From: Streptomyces sp. LUP30
Lineage (GTDB): Bacteria; Actinomycetota; Actinomycetes; Streptomycetales; Streptomycetaceae
Reading direction: 5' to 3'
NCBI RefSeq assembly: GCF_001746365.1
Contig: NZ_MJAJ01000034.1
Span: 1 to 64,000 of the forward strand
Length of the DNA stretch: 64,000 bases
Shown here: positions 16,405 to 23,712 of the stretch, piece by piece
How the letters are laid out: each line of letters starts with the position of its first letter
How positions within the stretch are numbered: position 1 is the first letter of the stretch
Notes under the pieces: generated by a model
Seen by the model: only the letters and a program-made list of their open reading frames with translations
The model's database searches: none
Told to the model about the DNA's origin: nothing
Position numbers and translations under genes: made by a program

Positions 16405-17334
16405 ATGAGCGCCCTCCACTCCGCACCCCGCGTCCGCAAAGCGGTCGTTCCGGCCGCCGGTCTCGGCACCCGTTTCCTGCCCGCCACGAAGGCGACCCCG
16501 AAGGAGATGCTGCCGGTCGTCGACAAGCCGGCCATCCAGTACGTCGTCGAGGAGGCGGCCGCCGCCGGCCTGGACGACGTGCTGATGGTGACCGGACGCC
16601 ACAAGCGGGCCATCGAGGACCACTTCGACCACGCCCTCGAACTGGAGCAGGCGCTCGCCGCCAAGGGCGACACCGTGCGGCTGAACGCGGTGCGCGACCC
16701 CTCGCGGCTCGCCGACATCCACCACATCCGGCAGGGCGACCCGCTCGGCCTGGGTCACGCGGTCCTGTGCGCCCGCAACCACGTGGGCGACCAGCCGTTC
16801 GCCGTCCTGCTGGGGGACGACCTGATCGACCCGCGCGAGACGCTGCTGAGTCAGATGCTGGACGTCCGCGACCGGTACGCGGGCAGCGTGGTCGCCCTGA
16901 TGGAGGTGGCGCCGGAGCAGGTCCACCTCTACGGCTGCGCGGCCGTCGAACCGTCCGGCGAGGACGGCGTTGTGCGCGTCACCGGCCTCGTGGAGAAGCC
17001 CGCGCGCGAGGACGCGCCGAGCCGGTACGCCGTCATCGGCCGCTATGTCCTCGACCCGGCCGTCTTCGACGTCCTGGAGCGCACCGAGCCGGGTCGCGGC
17101 GGCGAGATCCAGCTCACCGACGCGCTCCAGGAGCTGGCGGCGGCCGGCACGGTGCACGGCGTGATCTTCTCCGGCCGCCGGTACGACACCGGCGACAAGG
17201 CGGACTACCTGCGCACGGTCGTCCGCCTGGCCTGCGACCGACCCGACCTGGGACCGGAGTTCGTCGCCTGGCTGAAGGACTTCGTGGCGGGCCTGGAGGA
17301 CGGCGACGCCGCGCGGGACCGGCCGGCCGCCTGA
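16405..17334 (+). CDS. galU: UTP-glucose-1-phosphate uridylyltransferase
   Basis: A 309-residue nucleotidyltransferase that makes UDP-glucose from UTP and glucose-1-phosphate for cell-wall glycans and trehalose/exopolysaccharide synthesis. The nucleotide loop AAGLGTRFLPATKATPKEML is at residues ~17-36. Then come PAIQYVVEEA, the metal/sugar motif LLGDDLID and the catalytic-region VEKP, and near the end RRYDTGDKADYL. Length and motif order are those of bacterial GalU. ATG 16405 has no Shine-Dalgarno sequence; CAGCAT lies 7 nt upstream, so the mRNA may be leaderless. Confidence 0.95.
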   Translation: MSALHSAPRVRKAVVPAAGLGTRFLPATKATPKEMLPVVDKPAIQYVVEEAAAAGLDDVLMVTGRHKRAIEDHFDHALELEQALAAKGDTVRLNAVRDPSRLADIHHIRQGDPLGLGHAVLCARNHVGDQPFAVLLGDDLIDPRETLLSQMLDVRDRYAGSVVALMEVAPEQVHLYGCAAVEPSGEDGVVRVTGLVEKPAREDAPSRYAVIGRYVLDPAVFDVLERTEPGRGGEIQLTDALQELAAAGTVHGVIFSGRRYDTGDKADYLRTVVRLACDRPDLGPEFVAWLKDFVAGLEDGDAARDRPAA

Positions 17335-17345
17335 CACGACGGCGT

Positions 17346-17377
17346 CGGGGCCGCCGACGACGACGCCGACGGCCCCG
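17346..17377 (+). terminator. Possible galU terminator
   Basis: CGGGGCCG / CGGCCCCG (8-bp stem, 16-nt loop) starts 12 bases after the galU stop. Such stems are common by chance at this GC content. Confidence 0.35.
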
Positions 17378-17462
17378 GCGGCCCGGTGCGCCCCGGCCGG
17401 GGCCGACGCCCCACGCCTGAACGCCGTCCGCGTGGCGGTGAAGGACGTCGGCCGTCGTAGGC

Positions 17463-17553
17463 GTCGACCGCAGGCGGTGTCAACCGGAGACGGTGCCAGC
17501 GTAGGCGGTGTCAGCCGCAGGCGCTGTCAACCGCAGGCGCTGTCAGCCGTTGG
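17463..17553. repeat. 16-bp degenerate tandem repeat, 5.5 copies
   Basis: Units of about 16 bp beginning GTCAACCGCAGGCGCT are laid head to tail at 17463, 17479, 17495 (15 bp), 17510, 17526 and 17542 (partial), with one to four changes each. The array lies between the convergent galU and thioesterase genes and runs over the stop codon of the latter (17543-17545). Confidence 0.85.
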
Positions 17554-17995
17554 GGCGCAGGGTCCACGTCACGGTCATCTCGCCGGTGACCGCCCCGTCG
17601 GCGCGGCGGATCTCGATCGCGACCGGGAACTCGGGGCGCTCCCCGGCATCGAGCTGCGCGACGACCTCGGCGGCCGGTCGCCCCAGGGTGGCGGTGGCGG
17701 TGACGGCGCCCATCGCCAGCTTCCGGTAGGCGATCTCCGCGCCGACGGCGAGCGGCACGGCCCGGGAGAGCTGGTCCCCGAACGCCGCGAGGACGATCGC
17801 TCCGCTGGCGGACTCGCCGAGCGTGAACATCGCGCCGGCGTGCGGGCCGCCGACGTGGTTGTGGAACTCGCCCTGGTCCGGCAGCGCGACCACGGCCCTC
17901 TCCGGACCGGCCTCGATGAACTCGAGGTTCAGGGTCCTGGCCATGGGCACCGTGGCGGCGAGCATCTCGCCGATGGACATCTGGTCTGCGCTCAT
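17543..17995 (-). CDS. Hotdog-fold thioesterase (PaaI/DUF4442 type)
   Basis: A 150-residue single hotdog domain. The family signature FHNHVGGPHAGAMFTLGESA lies at residues ~43-62, followed by an amphipathic helix. These enzymes hydrolyse acyl-CoA thioesters in the cytoplasm; the natural substrate is unknown. ATG 17995 is preceded by TAACCT and exactly 6 nt with no Shine-Dalgarno sequence, so it is probably leaderless. Its 3' end lies inside the tandem repeat array, so the last residues may vary between strains. Confidence 0.88.
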   Translation of the reverse strand: MSADQMSIGEMLAATVPMARTLNLEFIEAGPERAVVALPDQGEFHNHVGGPHAGAMFTLGESASGAIVLAAFGDQLSRAVPLAVGAEIAYRKLAMGAVTATATLGRPAAEVVAQLDAGERPEFPVAIEIRRADGAVTGEMTVTWTLRPNG

Positions 17996-18007
17996 GCCGT
18001 GAGGTTA
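17996..18007 (-). promoter_or_regulatory. Candidate leaderless promoter of the thioesterase gene
   Basis: Minus-strand TAACCT (18007-18002), 6 nt, ATG 17995. Confidence 0.5.
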
Positions 18008-18222
18008 CCTACGGGTAGCTTCAGCTGGCCAGCCGATGTGACGCTCGCCCCATGACCGGTCCGCGACCGTCGCCCGTTCCCGTCACCCGCGGGTCGGCGA
18101 CCGGACGCCGGAACCCCGCAATCCGGAGGTACCGGGGCACTGTGCCCGGGTCACCCCCGTCCGGCCCCGATTCGGTACGTCCCTGACAAGGGGCGGTGAC
18201 CGAACCGTGTCCGGGACGGCAC

Positions 18223-18236
18223 TAGTGTTTCTGGCC
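18223..18236 (+). promoter_or_regulatory. Candidate promoter of the Gln/Pro-rich membrane protein
   Basis: TAGTGT (18223-18228) lies 8 nt before ATG 18237, leaving at most a one- or two-base leader. No Shine-Dalgarno sequence is present. Confidence 0.4.
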
Positions 18237-19274
18237 ATGTGGCCAGGACAGCAGCCGCCCGGGGGAGAGCAGAACCCGCAGGCGCAGAACAATCCGTACC
18301 AGCAGCCGGGATACCAGCAGCCGAACCCGTATCAGCAACCCGGATACCAGCAGCAGCCCAACCCCTATGCGCAGCAGCCGCAATGGGGCGCTCCGGCGCC
18401 CGTGGGCGCGCCCACGCCGCCGCCCGGCGGCAGCGGAGGCGGAGGCGGAGGCGACAACCGGACCAAGCTGGTCGCGATCGTCGCGGCCTCGGCCGTCGTC
18501 GTGGCCGCAGGAGTCACCGGTTTCCTGGTGCTCGGCGGTGACGACGACGAACCGGCCCCCGTGAGCAAGGGCAGCAGCAGCCCCTCGGTCTCCGGGCCCG
18601 CCTCGGCGTCGGCGTCCTCGTCGACCGGCACGGACGACAACCCGCGCAACGGCGAGGCGGAGAAGCCGACCATCGCCGGCTGGAAGGTCGTCGTGAACCC
18701 CAAATGGGGCATCGCCTTCGACGTGCCGGCGGACTGGGAGGTGCAGTCTCCCGGGCTCAGCCAGGGGTTCGAGTGGGAGGACAAGAAGAAGAAGGACGGT
18801 TACGACCGGATCCTGCAGGGGGGCACGGCCGAGTTCAAGTCGAAGTGGTGCTCGGTGGACTCCGACAAGGACGGCAAGGTCGAGGACACCGCCCTGGCCA
18901 TGGTCGGGAGCAAGGGCGCGGAGGGCGCCAAGAGCACCGACGAGATCGCGATCAACACGCCCGCCTGGTGGGTCTTCGGCGGCTACACCGAGCCGGACAA
19001 GAAGAGCATCACCTTCGACAAGAAGGCCACCCCGTTCACGACCGCCTCCGGCGTCAAGGGCAGTTACGCCTGGGCGCAGTCGACGAACACGCCCCAGAAG
19101 GGCAAGTGCGACAGCGACGGCAAGGCGATCACCTTCGGGTTCAAGAACTCCAACAGCGACTACGTGTCCTGGAACCTGTACGGGGCCAAGGGCGTGAAGG
19201 ACGAGCTCCCGAAGGCCACGATCATGCAGATCCTCAGCACCGTGCGACTCCACGGGACGCCCACCCAGAACTAG
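18237..19274 (+). CDS. Membrane-anchored protein with Gln/Pro/Tyr-rich N terminus
   Basis: A 345-residue single-pass protein. Residues 1-~75 are low complexity, with repeated PNPYQQPGYQQ-like units and a Gly run, on the cytoplasmic side. One membrane helix spans ~80-102. A Ser-rich linker is followed by an extracellular domain (~150-345) rich in Lys, Trp and Asp that contains two Cys (WCSVDS and GKCDSDG), possibly disulphide-linked. Its opening segment GWKVVVNPKWGIAFDVPADWEV resembles PsbP/Mog1-like folds. This architecture is common in Streptomyces envelope proteins of unknown function. Confidence 0.85.
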   Translation: MWPGQQPPGGEQNPQAQNNPYQQPGYQQPNPYQQPGYQQQPNPYAQQPQWGAPAPVGAPTPPPGGSGGGGGGDNRTKLVAIVAASAVVVAAGVTGFLVLGGDDDEPAPVSKGSSSPSVSGPASASASSSTGTDDNPRNGEAEKPTIAGWKVVVNPKWGIAFDVPADWEVQSPGLSQGFEWEDKKKKDGYDRILQGGTAEFKSKWCSVDSDKDGKVEDTALAMVGSKGAEGAKSTDEIAINTPAWWVFGGYTEPDKKSITFDKKATPFTTASGVKGSYAWAQSTNTPQKGKCDSDGKAITFGFKNSNSDYVSWNLYGAKGVKDELPKATIMQILSTVRLHGTPTQN

Positions 19275-19378
19275 AGCCGCAGTCGCAGGGGGCGTCGGCC
19301 GGTGCCCGACCGGCGCGGCGGGCGCCGGCGGCGACACCGCACCGGCGCCCCACCCGTCGTCGCTCCGTCGGCCGCCGC

Positions 19379-20227
19379 TCAGCCGATGCCGAACGCGCCC
19401 TCGGGCGGTTCGGGTGACGGTACGGCGTCCTCGTCGCGGACCGGGCGGGCGTCGCCGATGAGACGGCGCAGGCCGGGGCCGTGTTCCACCCGGGCCGGGA
19501 ACGCGTCGGAGGCGGTACGCCGGGCCAGTGCGGCCAGGTCGAACGGGCGGTGCGCGGCGGCCAGCACCGCGTTGCCGAAGCGGCGGCCGCGCAGCACGGC
19601 CGGCTCGGCGATCAGCACCAGCTCCTCGAACACCTGGGCCAGGTTGGCCAGTTGGGACCTCAGAAAGGCGAACGGCGCCGCGTCGGCGAGGTTCGCCAGG
19701 TAGACCCCGTCACCGCGCAGGACGCGTGCCGCCTCCTGCGCACAGGCGAGGGAGGTCAGTCGGGCGGGGATCCGGGAGCCGCCGAAGACGTCGGCGACGA
19801 GCACGTCGGCGGAGTCGTCCGGGGCCGCTTCCAGCCACGCCCGCGCGTCGGCCGCGTGCAGCTCGACGCCGGCCCGGGGCGGGACGGGCAGGTGCTCGAC
19901 GACCAGGTCCAGCAGCCCGCGGTCGAACTCGACGACATCCTGCCGGGAGCCCGGCCGGGTCGCGGCCACGTACCGGGGCAGGGTGAGCGCGCCGCCGCCG
20001 AGATGCAGCACGTCCAGGGGCCGCCCCGGCTCGGCGGCGAGGTCCAGGACGTGCCCGAGGCGTCGCGTGTACTCGAACTCCAGGTGCGTGGGCTCGTCGA
20101 GGTCGACGTACGACTGGGGCGCGCCGTCGACCGTCAGCAGCCAGGCCCGGGCCCGGTCGACGTCGGGCATCAGCTTGGCGGTGCCGTGGTCGACGGCTCG
20201 GGTGACGGGTACGGGCTCGTCGTTCAC
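19379..20227 (-). CDS. Spermidine-synthase-like (PABS-fold) methyltransferase-type protein
   Basis: A 282-residue Rossmann protein. The glycine-rich SAM/dcSAM-binding motif is LHLGGGALTLPRY near residue 73. Then comes VEFDRGLLDLV (acidic ribose-binding strand end) and later ADVLVADVFGGSRIPARL. In true polyamine synthases the last motif carries a catalytic Asp (DxxDP); here it reads DVFGGS, so aminopropyl transfer is doubtful. GTG 20227 is preceded by CACAAT and 6 nt, suggesting a leaderless message. It follows tuf3 on the same strand after a hairpin terminator. Confidence 0.82.
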   Translation of the reverse strand: MNDEPVPVTRAVDHGTAKLMPDVDRARAWLLTVDGAPQSYVDLDEPTHLEFEYTRRLGHVLDLAAEPGRPLDVLHLGGGALTLPRYVAATRPGSRQDVVEFDRGLLDLVVEHLPVPPRAGVELHAADARAWLEAAPDDSADVLVADVFGGSRIPARLTSLACAQEAARVLRGDGVYLANLADAAPFAFLRSQLANLAQVFEELVLIAEPAVLRGRRFGNAVLAAAHRPFDLAALARRTASDAFPARVEHGPGLRRLIGDARPVRDEDAVPSPEPPEGAFGIG

Positions 20228-20239
20228 CTGATCATTGTG
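20228..20239 (-). promoter_or_regulatory. Candidate leaderless promoter (spermidine-synthase-like gene)
   Basis: Minus-strand CACAAT (20239-20234), 6 nt, GTG 20227. Confidence 0.4.
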
Positions 20240-20241
20240 CC

Positions 20242-20276
20242 GGGGAGGGCGCGCCCGCCGGACGCGCCCCCGCCCC
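20242..20276 (-). terminator. Probable tuf3 terminator
   Basis: GGGCGCG (20247-20253) / CGCGCCC (20263-20269) with a 9-nt loop, extended by outer GGGG / CGCCCC pairing. It begins 16 bases after the EF-Tu stop. Confidence 0.5.
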
Positions 20277-20291
20277 GGACGCCGGCCTGCC

Positions 20292-21461
20292 TCACAGGAC
20301 GGTCGTCACGGTTCCCGCCCCCACGGTCCGGCCGCCCTCGCGGACGGCGAAGCCGAGGCCGGGCTCCAACGCGACGTCGTGGCCCAGTTCGACGGTCATG
20401 GCGACCGTGTCCCCGGGCCGCGCGACCGCGATCTCGCCCAGGTCCACGTCCCCGACGACGTCCGCCGTCCGGATGTAGAACTGCGGCCGGTACCCGGTCG
20501 AGACGGGTGTGGTACGACCGCCCTCCCGCGTCGACAGCACGTACACCCGCGCCTCGAACCGCCGTCGCGGCGTGACGCTCCCGGGCGCGGCCACGACCTG
20601 CCCCCGACGGACGGCGTCGCGCGCAACCCCGCGCAGCAGCAGGGCCACGTTGTCACCGGCCTGGGCCTCGGTCATCGGCTTGCCGAAGGTCTCCAGGCCG
20701 GTGACGACGCTCTCCAGGCCCGCGCCGAGCACGTCGACCCGGTCGCCCACCCGCACGGTCCCCCGTTCCACCGCGCCGGTGACCACGGTCCCCCGGCCGG
20801 TGATGGTGAGCACGTTCTCCACGGGCAGCAGGAACGGCGCGTCCAGGTAGCGCTCGGGGATGGGCACATAGGTGTCCACCGCGTCGAGCAGGGCGTCGAC
20901 GGCACGCGTCCAGCGCGGGTCACCCTCCAGGGCCTTCAGCCCCGACACCCGCACCACGGGGGCGGCATCGCCGCCGTAGCCGTGCTCGGTGAGCAGGTCG
21001 CGGACCTCCAGCTCGACGAGGTCGATGAGCTCCTCGTCGCCCGCGTCGGCCTTGTTGAGCGCGACCACGATGTGGTCCACCCCCACCTGCCGGGCCAGCA
21101 GGACGTGTTCGGCGGTCTGCGGCATGATCCCGTCGAGCGCGGAGACGACGAGGATCGCCCCGTCGAGCTGTGCCGCGCCGGTGACCATGTTCTTGACGTA
21201 GTCGGCGTGGCCGGGCATGTCGACGTGCGCGTAGTGCCGGGTGTCGGTCTCGTACTCGACGTGCGCGATGTTGATGGTGATCCCCCGCGCGGCCTCCTCC
21301 GGGGCCCGGTCGATGCGGTCGAACGGCACGAAGGAGCCGGTCCCGCGGTCGGCGAGAACCTTGGTGATGGCGGCGGTCAGGGTGGTCTTGCCGTGGTCGA
21401 CGTGACCCATGGTGCCGATGTTGAGATGCGGCTTGGTCCGCACGTAAGCGGTCTTGGGCAT
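20292..21461 (-). CDS. tuf3: Divergent elongation factor Tu (EF-Tu3 type)
   Basis: A 389-residue EF-Tu that carries aminoacyl-tRNA to the ribosome. P-loop GHVDHGKT at residues 19-26, RGITI in switch I, G3 motif DMPGHAD, G4 motif NKAD; domains II and III are complete to REGGRTVGAG. It is clearly not the housekeeping copy: there is no S12/S7/EF-G context, the usual DCPGHAD Cys is Met, and many surface positions differ. Matches what is known of Streptomyces tuf3, whose product in S. ramocissimus is kirromycin-resistant. ATG 21461 follows GAGGT. A leader ORF and hairpin lie upstream. Confidence 0.92.
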   Translation of the reverse strand: MPKTAYVRTKPHLNIGTMGHVDHGKTTLTAAITKVLADRGTGSFVPFDRIDRAPEEAARGITINIAHVEYETDTRHYAHVDMPGHADYVKNMVTGAAQLDGAILVVSALDGIMPQTAEHVLLARQVGVDHIVVALNKADAGDEELIDLVELEVRDLLTEHGYGGDAAPVVRVSGLKALEGDPRWTRAVDALLDAVDTYVPIPERYLDAPFLLPVENVLTITGRGTVVTGAVERGTVRVGDRVDVLGAGLESVVTGLETFGKPMTEAQAGDNVALLLRGVARDAVRRGQVVAAPGSVTPRRRFEARVYVLSTREGGRTTPVSTGYRPQFYIRTADVVGDVDLGEIAVARPGDTVAMTVELGHDVALEPGLGFAVREGGRTVGAGTVTTVL

Positions 21462-21512
21462 GGCTGTACCTCGAAGCGTGTCCGTGGGAAGGGGGACCCC
21501 GAGGAAGCGGCC

Positions 21513-21555
21513 GACCCTCCCCCTGGGGGGTCCGCCGGACAGTCCGGGGAGGGTC
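21513..21555 (-). terminator. Attenuator-like hairpin between leader ORF and tuf3
   Basis: Perfect 10-bp inverted repeat GGGGAGGGTC / GACCCTCCCC (21546-21555 and 21513-21522). Inside it is a smaller palindrome GTCCG-C-CGGAC (21530-21540). In transcript order the hairpin begins at the stop codon of the leader ORF (21554-21556) and ends about 50 bases before the tuf3 ATG. Confidence 0.55.
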
Positions 21556-21655
21556 AGCTTCGGGCGCCGTCGACAGCGGCCGCGAGGATCGGGACGGCAG
21601 CCTTCGGGGCATCCGCGACCGCGGATGCTGCGAGGAGGAAGGCGTGCCGGAACAT
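21554..21655 (-). CDS. Candidate 33-residue leader peptide of tuf3
   Basis: ATG 21655 opens a 33-codon frame, Ala-rich (about 12 Ala) and hydrophobic in its first half, and ends with a TGA that sits in the first arm of the downstream hairpin. A promoter TTCGAC-N18-GAGGAT lies upstream with the -10 only 7 nt before the ATG, so this ORF would be at the very 5' end of the tuf3 transcript. A second perfect hairpin GCATCCGC-GACC-GCGGATGC (21609-21628) lies inside the ORF. The layout resembles a ribosome-sensing leader. Translation is not proven. Confidence 0.45.
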   Translation of the reverse strand: MFRHAFLLAASAVADAPKAAVPILAAAVDGARS

Positions 21656-21692
21656 GAGGCCGATCCTCGTCGACGGTTCGTCACGTGTCGAA
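21656..21692 (-). promoter_or_regulatory. Candidate tuf3 promoter
   Basis: Minus-strand -35-like TTCGAC (21692-21687), 18-bp spacer, -10-like GAGGAT (21668-21663), then 7 nt to ATG 21655. It gives a ~195-base leader before the EF-Tu start codon. Confidence 0.5.
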
Positions 21693-21764
21693 TGCTTTTC
21701 GTCGGACCGGGGACGGGGCCCGGCGACCGGACGCATCCCGCGTCACGGCGGTCCGGGGAACCGT

Positions 21765-22502
21765 TCAGGGCAGGTCGGGGGCCGCGTCGATGTTCTTCAG
21801 GGCCTCACGGACCGTCAGGGGCGCGAACCGGCCCCGCTCGCGGACGAGGAAGGCGCGCACGGCCTCGGGGTCGGTCTTGGCGTACTCGCGCAGGCACCAC
21901 CCGATGGCCTTGCGGACGAAGAAGTCGGGATGGCCGGACTGGCGCAGGCAGTACGCGAACAGCCGGTCGGCGTCGGTGCGCTCCTTGTGGCGCAGTTGGT
22001 GCAGCAGCGCGGTGCGCACCACCCACAGGTCCTCGTCGACGATCCACTCGTCCATGTCGGCGGTGAGGCCGGGGTAGGCGGCGACGAGGGCGCCGACCAC
22101 GTGCGCGGCGAGCAGATCGACCGTGTCCCACCAGGAGGTGGTGGTGACGAGCCGGCGGGCCACGGGCAGGAACGCCGACGACAGGCGTCCCGCGTGACGG
22201 CGCAGGTAGTCCACGGCGAAGTAGTGGTACTCACGGTGCGGCAGAGCCCAGCAGCGCAGGGCGATCGCCGTGCAGTCGGCCTCGGCGGGCCGGGGCGTGC
22301 CGGCCAGGACGGCGCGGGACAGGGCCCGGCGGTCGGGGGTGGGAAGCCCGAGGAAGGGGGCCACGTCCTTCATGTACGCGCTCATGGCCGCCGCACGGGC
22401 GGGGTCGGCCGCGCCGCCGTACGCGGCCGTCAGCCGCTCCAGCACGGAGTCGGCGAGCGCACTGTGCGGCGCGCCGGCCGGGCCCGCGCCTGTGACGGTC
22501 AT
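21765..22502 (-). CDS. AlkD-like DNA alkylation repair protein
   Basis: A 245-residue all-helical HEAT-repeat protein of the AlkC/AlkD glycosylase family. Key stretches are YHYFAVDYLRRHAGRL, TTTSWWDTVDLLAAHVVG (Trp and Asp at the active-site position) and FFVRKAIGWCLREYAKTDP (conserved Arg). AlkD excises alkylated bases such as 3-methyladenine without base flipping. ATG 22502 has TATGGT 7 nt upstream and no Shine-Dalgarno sequence, so it is probably leaderless. Divergent from the TVP38 gene, with only 49 bases between the starts. Confidence 0.9.
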   Translation of the reverse strand: MTVTGAGPAGAPHSALADSVLERLTAAYGGAADPARAAAMSAYMKDVAPFLGLPTPDRRALSRAVLAGTPRPAEADCTAIALRCWALPHREYHYFAVDYLRRHAGRLSSAFLPVARRLVTTTSWWDTVDLLAAHVVGALVAAYPGLTADMDEWIVDEDLWVVRTALLHQLRHKERTDADRLFAYCLRQSGHPDFFVRKAIGWCLREYAKTDPEAVRAFLVRERGRFAPLTVREALKNIDAAPDLP

Positions 22503-22551
22503 GAGACGAACCATACGGCGATCACACATCTTCGTCCGTTAGTGTCACGGG
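22503..22551. promoter_or_regulatory. Divergent leaderless promoters (AlkD-like / TVP38-like)
   Basis: Minus-strand TATGGT (22515-22510) lies 7 nt before ATG 22502. Plus-strand TAGTGT (22540-22545) lies 6 nt before ATG 22552. The whole gap is 49 bases, so the two -35 regions must overlap. Confidence 0.5.
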
Positions 22552-23406
22552 ATGCTCGATGCCACCACCCGCTCTGGGGGCACCGCAACGGCCTCTCCCC
22601 GGGCCACCGGCACGGACTTCGTCATTCCGTTGCTCGCGCCTGCTCCCCTGCCCGTCGTCGCGACCGGCGCCGCGCCTGTCACCGCGCCCGTCGTCGCGCC
22701 GCCCGTCTCGTCCTCGGCCGCCGCTCCCGGCGGCCTCGCCGCGCGCTGCGGCAGAGTGCTCCTGTCGCCCTGGTCCCGTCTGGCGCTGCTGGTCGCGCTG
22801 CTGGCGGCGGCCGCGGCGAGCGTGCTGCTCTTCGAGCCGCAGAAGCTCCTCGCGGACGGCTGGCCGCCCCAGTTGGGGGGCGCTTCGGCGGCCGCGCTCT
22901 TCGCGGTGGCGTACGGGCTGTGCACGGTGGCGTTCGTGCCGAGACCGCTGCTGAACCTGGCCGCCGGCGCGCTGTTCGGCTCGCAGTGGGGCGCGGGCGC
23001 GGCGCTTGCGGGCACGGTGCTGGGGGCCGGGGTCGCCTTCGGGCTGGGCCGCGTCCTGGGACAGGACGCCCTGCGGCCCCTGCTGCGCGGCCGGTTGCTC
23101 AAGGCGGCGGACGGCCAGCTCAGCCGGCACGGTCTGCGCTCGATGCTGGCGGCCCGGCTGTTCCCGGGGGTGCCGTTCTGGGCCGCGAACTACTGCGCCG
23201 CCGTCTCCCGCATGACCTGGCCGTCCTTCCTGGTGGCGACCGCGGTGGGCTCGATCCCGAACACCGCCGCCTATGTCGTCGCGGGGGCCCGGGCCTCCTC
23301 GCCCACCTCGCCGGCCTTCCTGATCGCGATGGTCTGCATCGCCCTGCCGGCGCTCGTCGGCGCGGCGGTGGCCTGGCGCAAACGCCACCACCTGCACCGT
23401 CCGTAA
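22552..23406 (+). CDS. TVP38/TMEM64 (VTT-domain) membrane protein
   Basis: A 284-residue integral membrane protein distantly related to DedA. The first ~75 residues are a disordered Ala/Pro/Thr-rich tail. The VTT core follows, with FVPRPLLNLAAGALFGSQWG, AGVAFGLGRVLGQDAL, LAARLFPGVPFWAANYCAA and AVGSIPNTAAYVVAGARA, and a His/Arg-rich end. Probably a lipid scramblase or membrane-homeostasis protein. ATG 22552 follows TAGTGT plus 6 nt (leaderless). The long N-terminal tail is unusual for the family; a downstream start is possible, but the promoter spacing supports 22552. Confidence 0.9.
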   Translation: MLDATTRSGGTATASPRATGTDFVIPLLAPAPLPVVATGAAPVTAPVVAPPVSSSAAAPGGLAARCGRVLLSPWSRLALLVALLAAAAASVLLFEPQKLLADGWPPQLGGASAAALFAVAYGLCTVAFVPRPLLNLAAGALFGSQWGAGAALAGTVLGAGVAFGLGRVLGQDALRPLLRGRLLKAADGQLSRHGLRSMLAARLFPGVPFWAANYCAAVSRMTWPSFLVATAVGSIPNTAAYVVAGARASSPTSPAFLIAMVCIALPALVGAAVAWRKRHHLHRP

Positions 23407-23426
23407 CCCCCCCGGGCTGTCCTCCG

Positions 23427-23462
23427 GACCGGCTTCCGGACCGGCTTCCGGACCGGCTTCCG
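23427..23462. repeat. 12-bp perfect tandem repeat, 3 copies
   Basis: GACCGGCTTCCG occurs three times in a row, with a partial fourth copy (GGACC), between the convergent TVP38 and lipoprotein genes. Confidence 0.9.
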
Positions 23463-23491
23463 GACCCCGGACGGCCCGGGGCCGCAGCCGC

Positions 23492-23662
23492 TCAGAAGCC
23501 GGGGCCCGCTCGCCGGGAGCCGGAAGCGGAGAGCGGGGGCGGGTGCGGGACACCGGATCCGCGGCGGGCCCGGCCCGGCTGCACGGACTCGAGCACCATC
23601 GCGTCGGCGAGCCCGCCGGCCTCGCACATGGTCTGCAGGGCGTACCGGGCGCCGCGGGGCCG
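23492..23662 (-). pseudogene. Remnant of a thiolase (acetyl-CoA acetyltransferase) C terminus
   Basis: On the minus strand, 23650-23579 encodes RYALQTMCEAGGLADAMVLE, which is the characteristic C-terminal active-site region of thiolases (the Cys is the second catalytic Cys). Upstream of it the frame has no thiolase similarity, and downstream it runs on into Pro/Ser/Arg-rich sequence to a TGA at 23492. The rest of the ~390-residue enzyme is absent. It lies just 3' of the lipoprotein gene on the same strand, in the same gap as the tandem repeat. Most likely the last piece of a deleted gene. Confidence 0.6.
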
Positions 23663-23712
23663 CCGAGCGCGATCGCGCCGCGGCGCGGTCACAGCGTCCG
23701 TCGCTGAGCCCC

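Noticed and set aside
17463..17553. CRISPR-like array
   Set aside because: Units are contiguous with no spacers, and no cas genes exist in the window.
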